NCBI RefSeq assembly: GCF_020850895.1
Contig: NZ_JADZDS010000114.1
Coordinates: 1 to 48,652, forward strand
Length of the DNA stretch: 48,652 nt
Source: Thermomonas sp.
Lineage (GTDB): Bacteria; Pseudomonadota; Gammaproteobacteria; Xanthomonadales; Xanthomonadaceae
Reading direction: 5' to 3'
The position numbers and the translations under genes were made by a program. The notes beneath the pieces were generated by a model. The model saw only the letters and a program-made list of their open reading frames with translations, was not told the DNA's origin and ran no database searches. Within the stretch, counting starts at the first letter, position 1; every line of letters starts with the position of its first letter. Positions 9,306 through 17,899 of the stretch are shown one piece after another.

Positions 9306-10016
9306 ATGCAGGAAAAACAGCAAAGTGGGTTGGTGCTGATCATCGAGGACAACCGCAACATCTCCGAGATGGTTGGGGAGTTCCTCGAAAGCTGCGGCTT
9401 CGAGATCGATTACGCCGCCGACGGCGTCGATGGCTATCGCTTGGCTTCGGAGAACACCTATGACGCCATCGTGCTCGACCTGATGTTGCCGCGCATGGAT
9501 GGGGTCGAAGTCTGCAAGCGACTGCGTGGCGAGGCCCGCAAGGCGACCCCCATCCTGATGCTGACCGCGCGCGATACCCTCGACGATAAGCTGACCGGGC
9601 TGTCTTCAGGAGCAGACGATTACCTGACCAAGCCGTTCGCGATTCGTGAACTGGAAGCGCGGTTGCACGCGCTGATCCGCCGTGATCGCCGCCAGATCGG
9701 CGCGGAGGCTCTGCGCGTCGGGGATCTGGAACTCGACCCCGGTGCGATGCGTGCCACACGTGCCGGCATCGAACTGCAACTGTCGCCGATCGCCCTGCGC
9801 CTGTTGTCGATCCTGATGCGGGAATCGCCCAAGGTGGTGAGCCGGCAGGAGATCGAACGCGAGATCTGGGGCAACGACATGCCCGATTCAGACACCCTGC
9901 GCAGCCACCTGTACAACCTGCGCAAGGTCATGGACAAGCCGTTCCCGCATCCCCTCCTGCACACGGTGCAAAGCGCCGGCTACCGGATTGCCGATTTGTC
10001 CGGACAGCCGGGCTGA
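9306..10016 (+). CDS. OmpR-family two-component response regulator (RaxR-like)
   Basis: A 236-residue regulator. The receiver domain has the acidic patch (IIEDN), the phospho-Asp in VLDLMLPRMDG, the Thr in MLTARD and the Lys in LTKPF. The C-terminal winged helix has LSPIALRLLSILM, the recognition-helix segment SDTLRSHLYNLRKVMDKP and a typical VQSAGYRIAD end. ATG 9306 is chosen because the receiver fold begins a few residues later; an earlier in-frame ATG at 9237 would add a tail without matches. The kinase gene begins 16 bases after its stop, so the two form a pair. Xanthomonads carry a similar pair, RaxR/RaxH; that link is a family-level guess. The efflux genes downstream are candidate targets. 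Confidence 0.9.
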   Translation: MQEKQQSGLVLIIEDNRNISEMVGEFLESCGFEIDYAADGVDGYRLASENTYDAIVLDLMLPRMDGVEVCKRLRGEARKATPILMLTARDTLDDKLTGLSSGADDYLTKPFAIRELEARLHALIRRDRRQIGAEALRVGDLELDPGAMRATRAGIELQLSPIALRLLSILMRESPKVVSRQEIEREIWGNDMPDSDTLRSHLYNLRKVMDKPFPHPLLHTVQSAGYRIADLSGQPG

Positions 10017-10032
10017 ATTCCGGACCGCAGCC

Positions 10033-11106
10033 ATGTCGACTTGGCAATTCCAAGTCCGCAGGATCTTCCTGCTGCAACTCGCCCTGCTCTGTGGGGTGGC
10101 TGCCTGCGGGCTGATCGTGCTTGCGCATTACGACGATGTCACCGGGGCATGGTTTCCGCCCGCGGTCTTTGCGGCCGTGGCTCTGGTCATGCTGGCGGTG
10201 ATCTGGCTTGGGGACCGTGCGGGTCGCCGGGCCATCGCGCCGGTCTGCTGGATCCTGCGTGCTGTCGCGGCCTGGGATCCGCGTCGTCCCAATCCCGATG
10301 TCCTCTCGCCTGAGCACCTGCCAAGGGAAATCCGTGGCGACGTGCGCAAGCTTGCCGATGCGCTGCATGGATTCGGCCTGCGCCTTCGCGAACACGCGGT
10401 GCGCGAACGCGAGTTCACCCGTGCGGCCAGCCACGAACTGCGTACGCCGCTGACCGTGATCCGGGTTGCAAGTGACCTGATCGGCAACGACTTGGCGTTG
10501 TCGGAGACCTCGCGGCGTTCGTTGGAGCGGATCCGGGTCGCAGGTGCAGGCATGGAGGCGATCATCGATGCCCTGCTGCTGCTGGCGCGCAGCGAAGAGA
10601 CCGAGCCCGAATGCGAGGAGTTTGCGGTCGGTGATGTCCTTGAGCGCGAATTGCAGAGGATTCGCCCGCAACTGGAACAGAAACTGTTGCAACTGAAGGT
10701 GGTGCACCATGCCGGTCCGGAACTGCACGCGTCTCCACGGATGCTGCAGGTCGTGTTGGGCCAACTGCTCGACAACGCAGTCCGTTTTACCCCTGCTGGC
10801 GAAGTGCGGGTGCACCTGCATTCAGATCGACTGCAGGTCGAGGACACCGGACCTGGCATGGATGCGACGGCGCTGGAACATGCCACTGAACCGTTCTTCC
10901 GCGGCAGCGACCTTGGCGAGGGTTCCGGGCCGGGCCTCGGGCTGACCATCGCACATCGGCTTGCACTCCGTTGCGGCTGGCATCTCGTGCTCGAGCGCAT
11001 GCAAGAGCGTGGCACCCGCGCCAGCCTCCTGTTCCGGCCCGAGACACGGTGCGAGATTTCCCAAGGGCATGCGCCCTGTCAGGAATTGGGCCCGCTTACT
11101 GACTGA
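10033..11106 (+). CDS. Two-component sensor histidine kinase (RaxH-like)
   Basis: A 357-residue inner-membrane kinase. Two N-terminal membrane helices (around IFLLQLALLCGVAACGLIVL and VFAAVALVMLAVIWLG) enclose only about 15 residues, so there is practically no periplasmic sensor domain. The H-box is FTRAASHELRTPLTVIR, the N-box QLLDNAVRFTP, and the G-boxes VEDTGPGMD and GSGPGLGLTIAH, all intact. The very short sensor loop suggests signals arrive through the membrane or a partner protein. ATG 10033 is used; the frame is open slightly upstream, but that stretch overlaps the regulator's last codons. It probably phosphorylates the preceding regulator. Confidence 0.9.
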   Translation: MSTWQFQVRRIFLLQLALLCGVAACGLIVLAHYDDVTGAWFPPAVFAAVALVMLAVIWLGDRAGRRAIAPVCWILRAVAAWDPRRPNPDVLSPEHLPREIRGDVRKLADALHGFGLRLREHAVREREFTRAASHELRTPLTVIRVASDLIGNDLALSETSRRSLERIRVAGAGMEAIIDALLLLARSEETEPECEEFAVGDVLERELQRIRPQLEQKLLQLKVVHHAGPELHASPRMLQVVLGQLLDNAVRFTPAGEVRVHLHSDRLQVEDTGPGMDATALEHATEPFFRGSDLGEGSGPGLGLTIAHRLALRCGWHLVLERMQERGTRASLLFRPETRCEISQGHAPCQELGPLTD

Positions 11107-11122
11107 ACGAAGAGCGAAGCGA

Positions 11123-11159
11123 CGCTCTGGACCATTCCTTCCGGCACGGTGCCCGGAAG
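11123..11159. other. Hairpins between the two-component genes and macA
   Basis: Two inverted repeats follow the kinase stop: AGAGCG 11111-11116 with CGCTCT 11123-11128, and CTTCCGG 11138-11144 with CCGGAAG 11153-11159 (seven pairs, 8-base loop). Neither is followed by a T-run. They may slow transcription or protect the upstream mRNA; an intrinsic terminator is not proven. Confidence 0.4.
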
Positions 11160-11184
11160 CAAACGGCAGGTAGCATCCGTGGCC

Positions 11185-11212
11185 TTGTCAACCTAAGGCG
11201 CCCTCGTACGCT
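11185..11212 (+). promoter_or_regulatory. Candidate sigma-70 promoter for macA
   Basis: TTGTCA at 11185-11190 and TACGCT at 11207-11212 are separated by 16 bases, a fair match to the -35 and -10 consensus, and lie about 45 bases before the macA ATG. This is pattern matching only; other hexamer pairs are possible in GC-rich DNA. Confidence 0.35.
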
Positions 11213-11255
11213 ACAAGGGGTTTGCCGCCTGTCGTCCGGGAGCCGTGTTTACGTC

Positions 11256-12821
11256 ATGAACAAAGTGCAACGATCCAGCAGCCTGTTCAGCCCGCGTCGG
11301 CTAGGCATCCTTGGTTTGGCCGCTGTCGTCCTTGCGGGCGGATGGTACATCTGGCATCGGCGCGCCGATGCTGCCGCGGAAGACGGCTACCGCACCGAGG
11401 CGGTGCAGCGCGGCAACATCCGGGTGACGATCTCCTCGACCGGCACCCTGAGCGCGATCTCCACCGTCACCGTCGGCAGCCAGATCTCCGGTCAGGTGAC
11501 CGATGTGCTGGTGGATTTCAATTCGCCGGTGAAGAAGGGTGACGTGCTGGCCCGGATCGACCCGTCCACCTATCGTGCCCAGCTGGAGCAGGGTGATGCC
11601 GCGATCGCCAGCGCACGTGCGCAATTGGCGCAGGCGGAAGCGAGCCTGCGCAATGCCAGCCTCGACTTCCAGCGCAAGCAGGACCTGGTGCAGCAGAAAC
11701 TGATTGCCCGCAGCGATTTCGATCTTGCCCGCGCTGCGCTTGACCAGGCGCGTGCGCAGGTGAGCTCGGCGCAGGCGCAGATCCGCCAGCAGACGGCTTC
11801 GGTGAAGAACACCCAGGTCAACATCAGCCGCGCCGTGATCACCTCGCCGGTGGATGGCGTGGTGCTGACCCGCAAGATCGATCCGGGCCAGACTGTTGCG
11901 GCCAGCTTCTCGGCACCGGAGTTGTTCACCATCGCCGAAGACCTGTCGAAGATGCAGATCGAGCTGGCGGTGGACGAGTCCGATATCGGCCAGGTGCAGG
12001 TGGGCCAGAACGTCAGCTTCACCGCCGATGCCTTCCCGGATCGCCAGTTCAAGGGCGTGGTCAAGCAGGTGCGGATGGCGGCCACCACCACCAACAACGT
12101 GGTCACCTATCCGGTCATCGTCACCGTCGACAACAGTGACGGCACCTTGCTGCCTGGGCTGACGGTGAATGCCGAGATCGAGGTCAGCAGCCGCGAAAAC
12201 GTGTTCAAGCTCGGCAATGCCGCGCTTCGCTTCAAGCCAAACGAGGATTCCCCGCTCGCCGAGTTGCAGCCGGAAGGTGCGAGCGGTGGCCCGCCGGGTG
12301 CAGGGGGTGGCGCCGGCATGGGTCAGGATCTGCAGACGTTGGCGGCGACCTTGGGCCTGAATGCCGAGCAGAAGGCGAACTTCGAGCAGGCACTCGAGGA
12401 AATGAAGCAGCGCCAGGCCCAGCGTGCGGCGCAGTTCCAGCAGCCTGGTGGTGGCCAGCAGGGCGGTGGCAATCGCTTGTTCGGCGGAGGCCGTGGCTTC
12501 GGTGGGCGCTCCGGCGGCGGCAGCGCCGATCCCAGCATGCTGGCGCAGATGCGTGCACGCATGCGTGATCGCATGAACCAGCAATTCGCCGCGTTCACCG
12601 CGGGCCTCGATGCGGCCCAGCGGGGCAAGTGGAGCGCGGGCGTCGATGCACTGCTCAATGCGCGCCGTGTCACCGTTTATCGCCTGGCGAACGGCAAGCC
12701 GGAAGCGATTTCGATCAAGATCGGTGCCAGCGACGGCAGCAGTACCGAGGTCTCCGGGCGCGATCTGCACGAGGGCGATCAGATCATTTCCGGTGAGCGC
12801 GCGGCAACGGGAGCCAAGTGA
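11256..12821 (+). CDS. macA: MacA-like periplasmic adaptor of an ABC efflux system
   Basis: A membrane-fusion protein bridging an inner-membrane ABC exporter and an outer-membrane TolC-type channel. The 521 residues begin with a signal-anchor helix (LGILGLAAVVLAGGWYIW), then the lipoyl half VTISSTGTLSAISTVTVGSQ, a long alpha-helical hairpin (about 105-190, heptad-like Ala/Gln), the second lipoyl half VITSPVDGVVLTRKIDPGQT and a beta-barrel domain. Unusually, about 140 residues (328-465) interrupt the membrane-proximal domain: a glycine-rich stretch, LNAEQKANFEQALEEMKQRQ, more glycine, then a Met/Arg/Gln-rich helix. The domain resumes at VTVYRLANGKPEAIS. MacA of E. coli is about 370 residues. 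The stop overlaps the next ATG by one base. Confidence 0.9.
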   Translation: MNKVQRSSSLFSPRRLGILGLAAVVLAGGWYIWHRRADAAAEDGYRTEAVQRGNIRVTISSTGTLSAISTVTVGSQISGQVTDVLVDFNSPVKKGDVLARIDPSTYRAQLEQGDAAIASARAQLAQAEASLRNASLDFQRKQDLVQQKLIARSDFDLARAALDQARAQVSSAQAQIRQQTASVKNTQVNISRAVITSPVDGVVLTRKIDPGQTVAASFSAPELFTIAEDLSKMQIELAVDESDIGQVQVGQNVSFTADAFPDRQFKGVVKQVRMAATTTNNVVTYPVIVTVDNSDGTLLPGLTVNAEIEVSSRENVFKLGNAALRFKPNEDSPLAELQPEGASGGPPGAGGGAGMGQDLQTLAATLGLNAEQKANFEQALEEMKQRQAQRAAQFQQPGGGQQGGGNRLFGGGRGFGGRSGGGSADPSMLAQMRARMRDRMNQQFAAFTAGLDAAQRGKWSAGVDALLNARRVTVYRLANGKPEAISIKIGASDGSSTEVSGRDLHEGDQIISGERAATGAK

Positions 12822-13540
12822 TGGTTGCCGATGCCACGGTGCCGGTGATCCGCACGCAACGCCTCGGCAAGATCTATTCCGCCGGGACCGAGGCGGAGGT
12901 GGTGGCGCTGCACGGCGTCGATTTGACCATCGAGCGCGGCGGCTTCGTGGCGATCATGGGGCCGTCCGGCTCGGGAAAGTCGACCTTGATGAACTTGCTT
13001 GGCTGCCTCGACAAGCCGACCTCGGGCAGCTACGAGTGCGATGGTGTCGATGTGTCAACCCTCGACGCGGAACAACTGGCGCAGTTGCGACGCGAGAAGA
13101 TCGGCTTCGTGTTCCAGGGCTTCCATCTGTTGCCGCGGATGGACGCCACCGACAACGTGGCAATGCCGCTGGGCTATGCGCAGATTGCCCATCACGAGCG
13201 CAGGACGCGCGCGCTGGCGGCGCTGGAGGCGGTTGGCCTGGGTGGGCGTGCCGACCATTTTCCGAACGAACTTTCCGGCGGCCAGCAGCAGCGCGTGGCG
13301 ATCGCGCGTGCCTTGGTCAACCATCCGCCGATCCTGCTGGCGGACGAGCCCACCGGTGCGCTCGACAGCAAGACCGGCGAGGAAATCCTTGCCTTGTTCA
13401 AGCGCCTGCGCGATGACGGCCACACCGTGATCCTGATCACCCACGATGCCCACGTGGCGGCGCATGCCGACCGCACCTATGTCATGCGCGACGGCGAGTT
13501 GCATGCCATGACCGCAGCGTCGACGGAGCCGCAGCCATGA
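12821..13540 (+). CDS. macB: MacB-type ABC transporter ATP-binding protein
   Basis: A 239-residue ATPase of the LolD/MacB class: Walker A GPSGSGKST, Q-loop FVFQGFHLL, signature LSGGQQQRVAIARAL, Walker B ILLADEPTGALD and the switch His in LITHDAH. In E. coli MacB the ATPase and permease are one polypeptide; here they are two genes. The ATG at 12821 sits on the macA stop (TGATG) and has GGGAG eight bases upstream; a GTG directly before it is less likely. The stop overlaps the permease start by four bases. Confidence 0.93.
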   Translation: MVADATVPVIRTQRLGKIYSAGTEAEVVALHGVDLTIERGGFVAIMGPSGSGKSTLMNLLGCLDKPTSGSYECDGVDVSTLDAEQLAQLRREKIGFVFQGFHLLPRMDATDNVAMPLGYAQIAHHERRTRALAALEAVGLGGRADHFPNELSGGQQQRVAIARALVNHPPILLADEPTGALDSKTGEEILALFKRLRDDGHTVILITHDAHVAAHADRTYVMRDGELHAMTAASTEPQP

Positions 13541-14772
13541 CCCTGCTGGATATCCTGCGCACCGCGTTCTTCGCCCTGCGCGGCAACTGGATGCGCAGTG
13601 CGCTGACCTCGCTGGGCGTGATCATTGGCATTGCCGCGGTGATCGTGATGGTGTCGATCGGCCAGGGCACCCAGGCCGAGATTGACAAGATGGTGTCCGG
13701 CCTCGGGTCACAGCGCCTCGACATCGGCAGCTCCGGCGGCATGGGACCGGGCGGGGCGCGGATGGCGCAGGGCAGTCGCTGGTCGCTGAACGTCGGCGAC
13801 GTGGAGGCGATCCGCAACGAGGTGCCGGAGGTGCAGTACGCCGCCGGTTCGCTGCGCGGCGGCGCGCAGATCGTCTACGGCGTCAACAACACCTCGACCC
13901 AATGGCAGGGCGTGCAAGCGGATTGGTTTCCGATCAATGACTGGCAGATCGCGCAGGGCAATGGCTTCGACGCGGCCGACTACGGCGGTGGCAGCAAATC
14001 GGTGTTGATCGGCGAGACCGTGCGCAAGACGCTGTTCGGTGAGGACAGCGGAATCGGGCAGGCGATCCGGATCGGGCGGGTCCCGTTCACTGTGGTCGGC
14101 GTGCTCGGTTCGAAAGGCCAGGGCGGGTTCGGCCAAGACCAGGACGACATCGTGGTGGTGCCACTGGAAACGGCGCGGCGGCGGCTTTCGACCTCTCAGG
14201 ACATGCCGCCAGGCGCGGTCCAGCAGATCGCCGTGGGTGTCGATGACGCCCGCAACCTCGACAGCGCGCAAAGCGAGATCGAAGGCCTGCTGCGGCAACG
14301 GCACAAGATCGAACCGGGTGCTGATGACGACTTCTCCGTGCGTAACATCGCCCAGATCGTCGCCACCCGCACCGCCACCACCAACCTGATGTCCAAGCTT
14401 CTCGGCGCGGTTGCCGGCATTTGCCTGATCATCGGTGGCATCGGGATCATGAACATCATGCTGGTCTCGGTGACCGAGCGGATCCGCGAGATCGGCTTGC
14501 GGATGGCGGTGGGTGCCGGGCCGTCCGATGTGCGTCGGCAGTTCCTCGCCGAGGCAATGCTGATTTCGCTGGGCGGCGGCGTGATCGGGATCGGGATCGG
14601 GGTCGCCGGCGCGCTGATCGTCGGCAAGATCGGCGACCTGCCGGTGCAGCTCGACACCCAGGTGGTGCTGCTGGCCGCCGCATTTTCGATCTGCACCGGC
14701 TTGTTCTTCGGCTATTACCCAGCACGCAAGGCCTCGTTGCTGGATCCGATCGAGGCGCTGCGGTCGCAATAG
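13537..14772 (+). CDS. MacB-type ABC transporter permease
   Basis: A 411-residue permease with the MacB topology: one N-terminal membrane helix (LTSLGVIIGIAAVIVMVSIG), a periplasmic domain of about 230 residues (GSQRLDIGSSGG, NNTSTQWQGV), then the FtsX-like domain with three helices, including GGIGIMNIMLVSVTERIREI and GLRMAVGA. Such permeases do not carry substrate through the membrane; they drive the adaptor and TolC by mechanical movement. Together with the two preceding genes it forms an export pump for macrolides, peptides or lipid-like compounds; the substrate cannot be read from sequence. No TolC-like gene is in the window. Confidence 0.93.
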   Translation: MTLLDILRTAFFALRGNWMRSALTSLGVIIGIAAVIVMVSIGQGTQAEIDKMVSGLGSQRLDIGSSGGMGPGGARMAQGSRWSLNVGDVEAIRNEVPEVQYAAGSLRGGAQIVYGVNNTSTQWQGVQADWFPINDWQIAQGNGFDAADYGGGSKSVLIGETVRKTLFGEDSGIGQAIRIGRVPFTVVGVLGSKGQGGFGQDQDDIVVVPLETARRRLSTSQDMPPGAVQQIAVGVDDARNLDSAQSEIEGLLRQRHKIEPGADDDFSVRNIAQIVATRTATTNLMSKLLGAVAGICLIIGGIGIMNIMLVSVTERIREIGLRMAVGAGPSDVRRQFLAEAMLISLGGGVIGIGIGVAGALIVGKIGDLPVQLDTQVVLLAAAFSICTGLFFGYYPARKASLLDPIEALRSQ

Positions 14773-14840
14773 GGCGGGTCTCGATCCGTCGCTCACGCCG
14801 CGCCACCACCAGCGGGACGCCGGGTGCCGGGGGCTGGCTT

Positions 14841-14856
14841 GTGGCAGAATTGCCAC
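14841..14856. other. Perfect inverted repeat upstream of dgkA
   Basis: GTGGCA 14841-14846 and TGCCAC 14851-14856 form a six-base perfect palindrome around GAAT, roughly 90 bases before the dgkA ATG. A second small hairpin, GCGGC 14863-14867 / GCCGC 14872-14876, follows. They could be an operator or the end of the macB transcript; there is no T-tract. Confidence 0.35.
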
Positions 14857-14942
14857 GACGACGCGGCTTTCGCCGCCGGTTGCGACCTGTTTGATGCCCT
14901 CCCGAACGCCCAACACGCCTTCTGATCGCAGGGTCACCCTGG

Positions 14943-15323
14943 ATGGCTGATGTTCGTGGGCACCTCCCGCGCGGGCCTGCGGGCGTCGTGCGGGCCGCCA
15001 AATGGTCGCTGTTGGGCTTGCGTGCGGCATGGCTGCACGAATCCTCATTCCGGCTGGAGGTCTACCTGCTCGCCGTGCTCGGGCCGCTGGGCTGGTATCT
15101 GGGGCAAACCGGGGTTGAGCGCACCCTGCTGATCGGCAGCTGCCTGCCGGTGCTGGCGATGGAATTGATGAACTCCTCGATGGAAGCGGTGATCGAGCGG
15201 TTTGGCCCGGAACGCCACGAGCTGGCCGGGCGCGCGAAAGACATGGGCTCGGCGGCCGTGTTCGTCCTGATGATGAACGTGGTGCTGGTGTGGGCCTTGC
15301 TGTTGCTGCCGCGCTGGACGTGA
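14943..15323 (+). CDS. dgkA: Diacylglycerol kinase DgkA
   Basis: DgkA is a small trimeric inner-membrane enzyme that phosphorylates diacylglycerol, recycling lipid left over from periplasmic glucan synthesis. The 126 residues show the family pattern: AAKWSLLGLRAAWLHESSFR near the N-terminus, three membrane helices, and the catalytic segment ELMNSSMEAVIERFGPERHE followed by AKDMGSAAVFV. ATG 14943 has AGGG about 13 bases upstream. The next gene follows after 34 bases on the same strand. Confidence 0.93.
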   Translation: MADVRGHLPRGPAGVVRAAKWSLLGLRAAWLHESSFRLEVYLLAVLGPLGWYLGQTGVERTLLIGSCLPVLAMELMNSSMEAVIERFGPERHELAGRAKDMGSAAVFVLMMNVVLVWALLLLPRWT

Positions 15324-15357
15324 GGAACACGGTCCGGCGTGCCATGACGAGAATGAA

Positions 15358-16107
15358 ATGGACCTGAGTTTCCTGACCAGCGCCGACGCGTGGCTGACCC
15401 TGTTCACCCTGAGCGCGCTCGAAATCGTGCTCGGTATCGACAACCTGGTGTTCATCTCGATCGCGGTCGGGCGCCTGCCGGAACATCGCCGCCCGTTTGC
15501 GCGCAAGCTCGGCATCGCCGCTGCCTGCATCACCCGGGTGCTGTTGCTGGTGACGCTCGCCCATCTGGCGCGGATGCAGCAGGATATTTTTTCAGTCGCC
15601 GGGATGGGCGTCTCGATCCGCGACATCGTGCTGATCCTTGGCGGCGCCTTCCTGCTCTACAAGGGCACCGCCGAGATCCGCGAGTTGATCAGTGGTGGCG
15701 AAGACGAAGATCCCAGAACCACGCAGGCCTCGGCGGTGTTCGGCATCGTGATCCTGCAGATCGCGATCATCGACATCGTGTTTTCGCTGGATTCGGTGAT
15801 CACCGCGGTGGGCATCGCCGACCACGTGGTGGTGATGGTGCTGGCGATCCTGTCGGCGGTCGCCATCATGTTGCTGGCCGCCAATCCCCTCGGCATCTTC
15901 ATCGACAACAACCCGACCGTGAAGATGCTGGCGCTGGCCTTCATCCTGCTGGTCGGCGTGGTGCTGATCCTGGATGGGCTCGATGTCCACGTGCCCAAGC
16001 CCTACATCTATTTCGCGATGGGCTTCTCGGTGCTGGTGGAATGGCTGAACCTGTTGATGCGGCGCCGAGCCAAGGCCAATTACATCCCCGGTGCCGGTGA
16101 TTGGTGA
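15358..16107 (+). CDS. TerC/YgdQ-family integral membrane protein
   Basis: A 249-residue protein with about seven membrane helices and the two family signatures EIVLGIDNLVFIS and DIVFSLDSVITAVG, whose buried Asp residues mark TerC-type metal transporters. Some relatives (Alx, YkoY) export manganese and load secreted metalloproteins; for this branch the substrate is not known. The 34-base gap from dgkA is too short for a manganese (yybP-ykoY) riboswitch. The C-terminal cytoplasmic tail is short (RRRAKANYIPGAGDW), so it lacks the CBS domains of longer homologues. Confidence 0.88.
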   Translation: MDLSFLTSADAWLTLFTLSALEIVLGIDNLVFISIAVGRLPEHRRPFARKLGIAAACITRVLLLVTLAHLARMQQDIFSVAGMGVSIRDIVLILGGAFLLYKGTAEIRELISGGEDEDPRTTQASAVFGIVILQIAIIDIVFSLDSVITAVGIADHVVVMVLAILSAVAIMLLAANPLGIFIDNNPTVKMLALAFILLVGVVLILDGLDVHVPKPYIYFAMGFSVLVEWLNLLMRRRAKANYIPGAGDW

Positions 16108-16149
16108 GCCGCGCGGCTTACACTATGCGCTGATTCGAACCATTGACGC

Positions 16150-17034
16150 ATGATGCCGATCCTGGACCAGATCGACCCGATCGCCGTTTCGCTTGGGCCG
16201 TTGAAAGTGCACTGGTACGGGGTGATGTACCTGCTGGGCTTCGCCGTGGCCTGGTGGCTGGGCGCGCGGCGTGCGCGCGCGGGCCGACTGCCCGGCGTGA
16301 ACGAGGCGGGCTTCTCCGACCTGATGTTCTACACCATGCTGGGCGTGGTGCTGGGCGGGCGCATCGGCTACATGTTGTTCTATGGCTTTGCCGATCTGAT
16401 CCGCGACCCGCTGTCGCTGTTCCGGGTTTGGGAAGGCGGCATGAGTTTCCACGGCGGATTGCTGGGCGTGCTGGCGGCGGTCGCCTGGTGGTCGCGCAAG
16501 CACCGCCTGCACTTCTTCGACACGGTGGATTTCATCGCCCCGCTGGTGCCGGCCGGGCTGGGGTTTGGCCGGATCGGTAACTACATCGGTGGCGAGTTGT
16601 GGGGCAAGCCGACCGCAGGGACCGCCTTCGACGGTTGGGGCGTGGTGTTCCCGCGCGCCTTGCCGGAACCGTTCGCCTCGATGGACCCGGCGGCGCTGAA
16701 GGCGCAGTTCGACAGCGGCGTGCTGAACAGCTTCGCCCGTCATCCTTCGCAGCTGTACCAGGCCACGCTGGAAGGTTTGGTGCTGTTCTGCGTGCTGGTC
16801 TGGTACTCGCGTAGGCCACGCCCGCGCTATGCCGTGTCCGGCCTGTTCGCGCTGCTGTATGGCTGGTTCCGCTTCCTGGTCGAATTCGTGCGTGAACCCG
16901 ACGCACAGCTGGGCTATCTCGCCTTCGGTTGGCTGACGATGGGCCAGCTGCTGAGCACGCCGCTGATCCTGCTCGGGCTGTTCTGGCTGTGGAAATCGCG
17001 GTCCAGCCCGACCCTGGAGCCGGAGTCGCGCTGA
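16150..17034 (+). CDS. lgt: Prolipoprotein diacylglyceryl transferase Lgt
   Basis: Lgt transfers a diacylglyceryl group from phosphatidylglycerol to the lipobox Cys of prolipoproteins, the first step of lipoprotein maturation in the inner membrane. The 294 residues contain [14 protein letters not shown] at the N-terminus, [21 protein letters not shown] with the essential His, and the Lgt signature [13 protein letters not shown]. Seven membrane helices are expected. Two adjacent ATG codons (16150, 16153) are possible starts. The stop overlaps the thyA start by one base; the lgt-thyA order is common in gammaproteobacteria. Confidence 0.96.
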   Translation: MMPILDQIDPIAVSLGPLKVHWYGVMYLLGFAVAWWLGARRARAGRLPGVNEAGFSDLMFYTMLGVVLGGRIGYMLFYGFADLIRDPLSLFRVWEGGMSFHGGLLGVLAAVAWWSRKHRLHFFDTVDFIAPLVPAGLGFGRIGNYIGGELWGKPTAGTAFDGWGVVFPRALPEPFASMDPAALKAQFDSGVLNSFARHPSQLYQATLEGLVLFCVLVWYSRRPRPRYAVSGLFALLYGWFRFLVEFVREPDAQLGYLAFGWLTMGQLLSTPLILLGLFWLWKSRSSPTLEPESR

Positions 17035-17828
17035 TGCAGCAGTACCTGGACCTGCTGCGGCATGTGCTGGAGCACGGCACCGAAAAGGGCGACCGCACCG
17101 GCACCGGCACCCGCAGCGTGTTCGGCTATCAGATGCGCTTCGACCTGGGCAAAGGCTTCCCGCTGGTCACCACCAAGAAGCTGCACCTGCGCTCGATCAT
17201 CCACGAACTGCTGTGGTTCCTGCAGGGCAGCACCAATGTCGCCTACCTCCGCGATCACCAGGTCAGCATCTGGGACGAGTGGGCCGATGCCGATGGCGAG
17301 CTCGGTCCGGTCTACGGCAAGCAGTGGCGCAGTTGGCAGGGCGCCGACGGCACGACGGTCGACCAGATCGCCTGGCTGATCGAGGAAATCAGGCGCAACC
17401 CCGATTCGCGGCGCCTGATCGTCTCGGCCTGGAACGTGGCCGAGTTGCCGAAGATGGCACTGATGCCCTGCCACAGCCTGTTCCAGTTCTACGTGGCCGA
17501 CGGCAAGCTCAGCTGCCAGCTCTACCAGCGCAGCGGCGACATCTTTCTCGGCGTGCCGTTCAATATCGCCAGCTACGCCCTGCTCACCCACATGGTGGCG
17601 CAGGTCTGCGGGCTGGGCGTCGGCGATTTCGTGCACACGCTGGGCGATGCGCACCTGTATTCGAATCATGACGCGCAGGCGCGCACGCAGCTGGCGCGCG
17701 ATCCCAGCGCCTTGCCGGCCTTGCGCTTGAACCCGGCCGTGCGCGACATCTTCGCGTTCACTGCTGATGACATCACGATTGACGGCTACCAGCCACATCC
17801 GGCGATCAAGGCGCCGGTGGCGGTGTGA
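17034..17828 (+). CDS. thyA: Thymidylate synthase ThyA
   Basis: ThyA converts dUMP to dTMP with methylene-tetrahydrofolate as carbon donor, releasing dihydrofolate. The protein has 264 residues, the same length as E. coli ThyA, with the catalytic Cys at 146 in [10 protein letters not shown] and the segments [33 protein letters not shown] and [12 protein letters not shown]. The ATG overlaps the lgt stop. folA, encoding the enzyme that recycles dihydrofolate, follows directly, with a repeat region between the two genes. Confidence 0.98.
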   Translation: MQQYLDLLRHVLEHGTEKGDRTGTGTRSVFGYQMRFDLGKGFPLVTTKKLHLRSIIHELLWFLQGSTNVAYLRDHQVSIWDEWADADGELGPVYGKQWRSWQGADGTTVDQIAWLIEEIRRNPDSRRLIVSAWNVAELPKMALMPCHSLFQFYVADGKLSCQLYQRSGDIFLGVPFNIASYALLTHMVAQVCGLGVGDFVHTLGDAHLYSNHDAQARTQLARDPSALPALRLNPAVRDIFAFTADDITIDGYQPHPAIKAPVAV

Positions 17829-17834
17829 GGAGTG

Positions 17835-17899
17835 GGGATTCGGGATTCGGGATTCGGGATTCGGGATTCGGGAGGGTGGTAATTCGTGATTGGTGATTC
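17835..17899 (+). repeat. Tandem GGGATTC heptamers after thyA
   Basis: Five exact GGGATTC units run from 17835 to 17869. After a 9-base interruption (17870-17878) three degenerate units continue in the seven-base rhythm: GTAATTC, GTGATTG and GTGATTC (17879-17899). Similar heptamers are widespread between genes in Xanthomonas and its relatives. A GGGAGGG stretch at the edge may serve as ribosome binding site for folA. Confidence 0.93.

Noticed and set aside
14893-14949. 18-codon frame (MPSRTPNTPSDRRVTLDG) overlapping the dgkA start
   Set aside because: Could be a leader peptide, but there is no ribosome binding site and nothing else to support translation.
15324-15357. Manganese riboswitch before the TerC-family gene
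   Set aside because: Only 34 bases separate it from dgkA; no room for the element.
13708-15564. 618-codon frame antisense to the MacB permease and dgkA
   Set aside because: Long antisense frames are expected at this GC content; His/Arg-rich product without domains. The same holds for 11301-12770 and 29549-31051.
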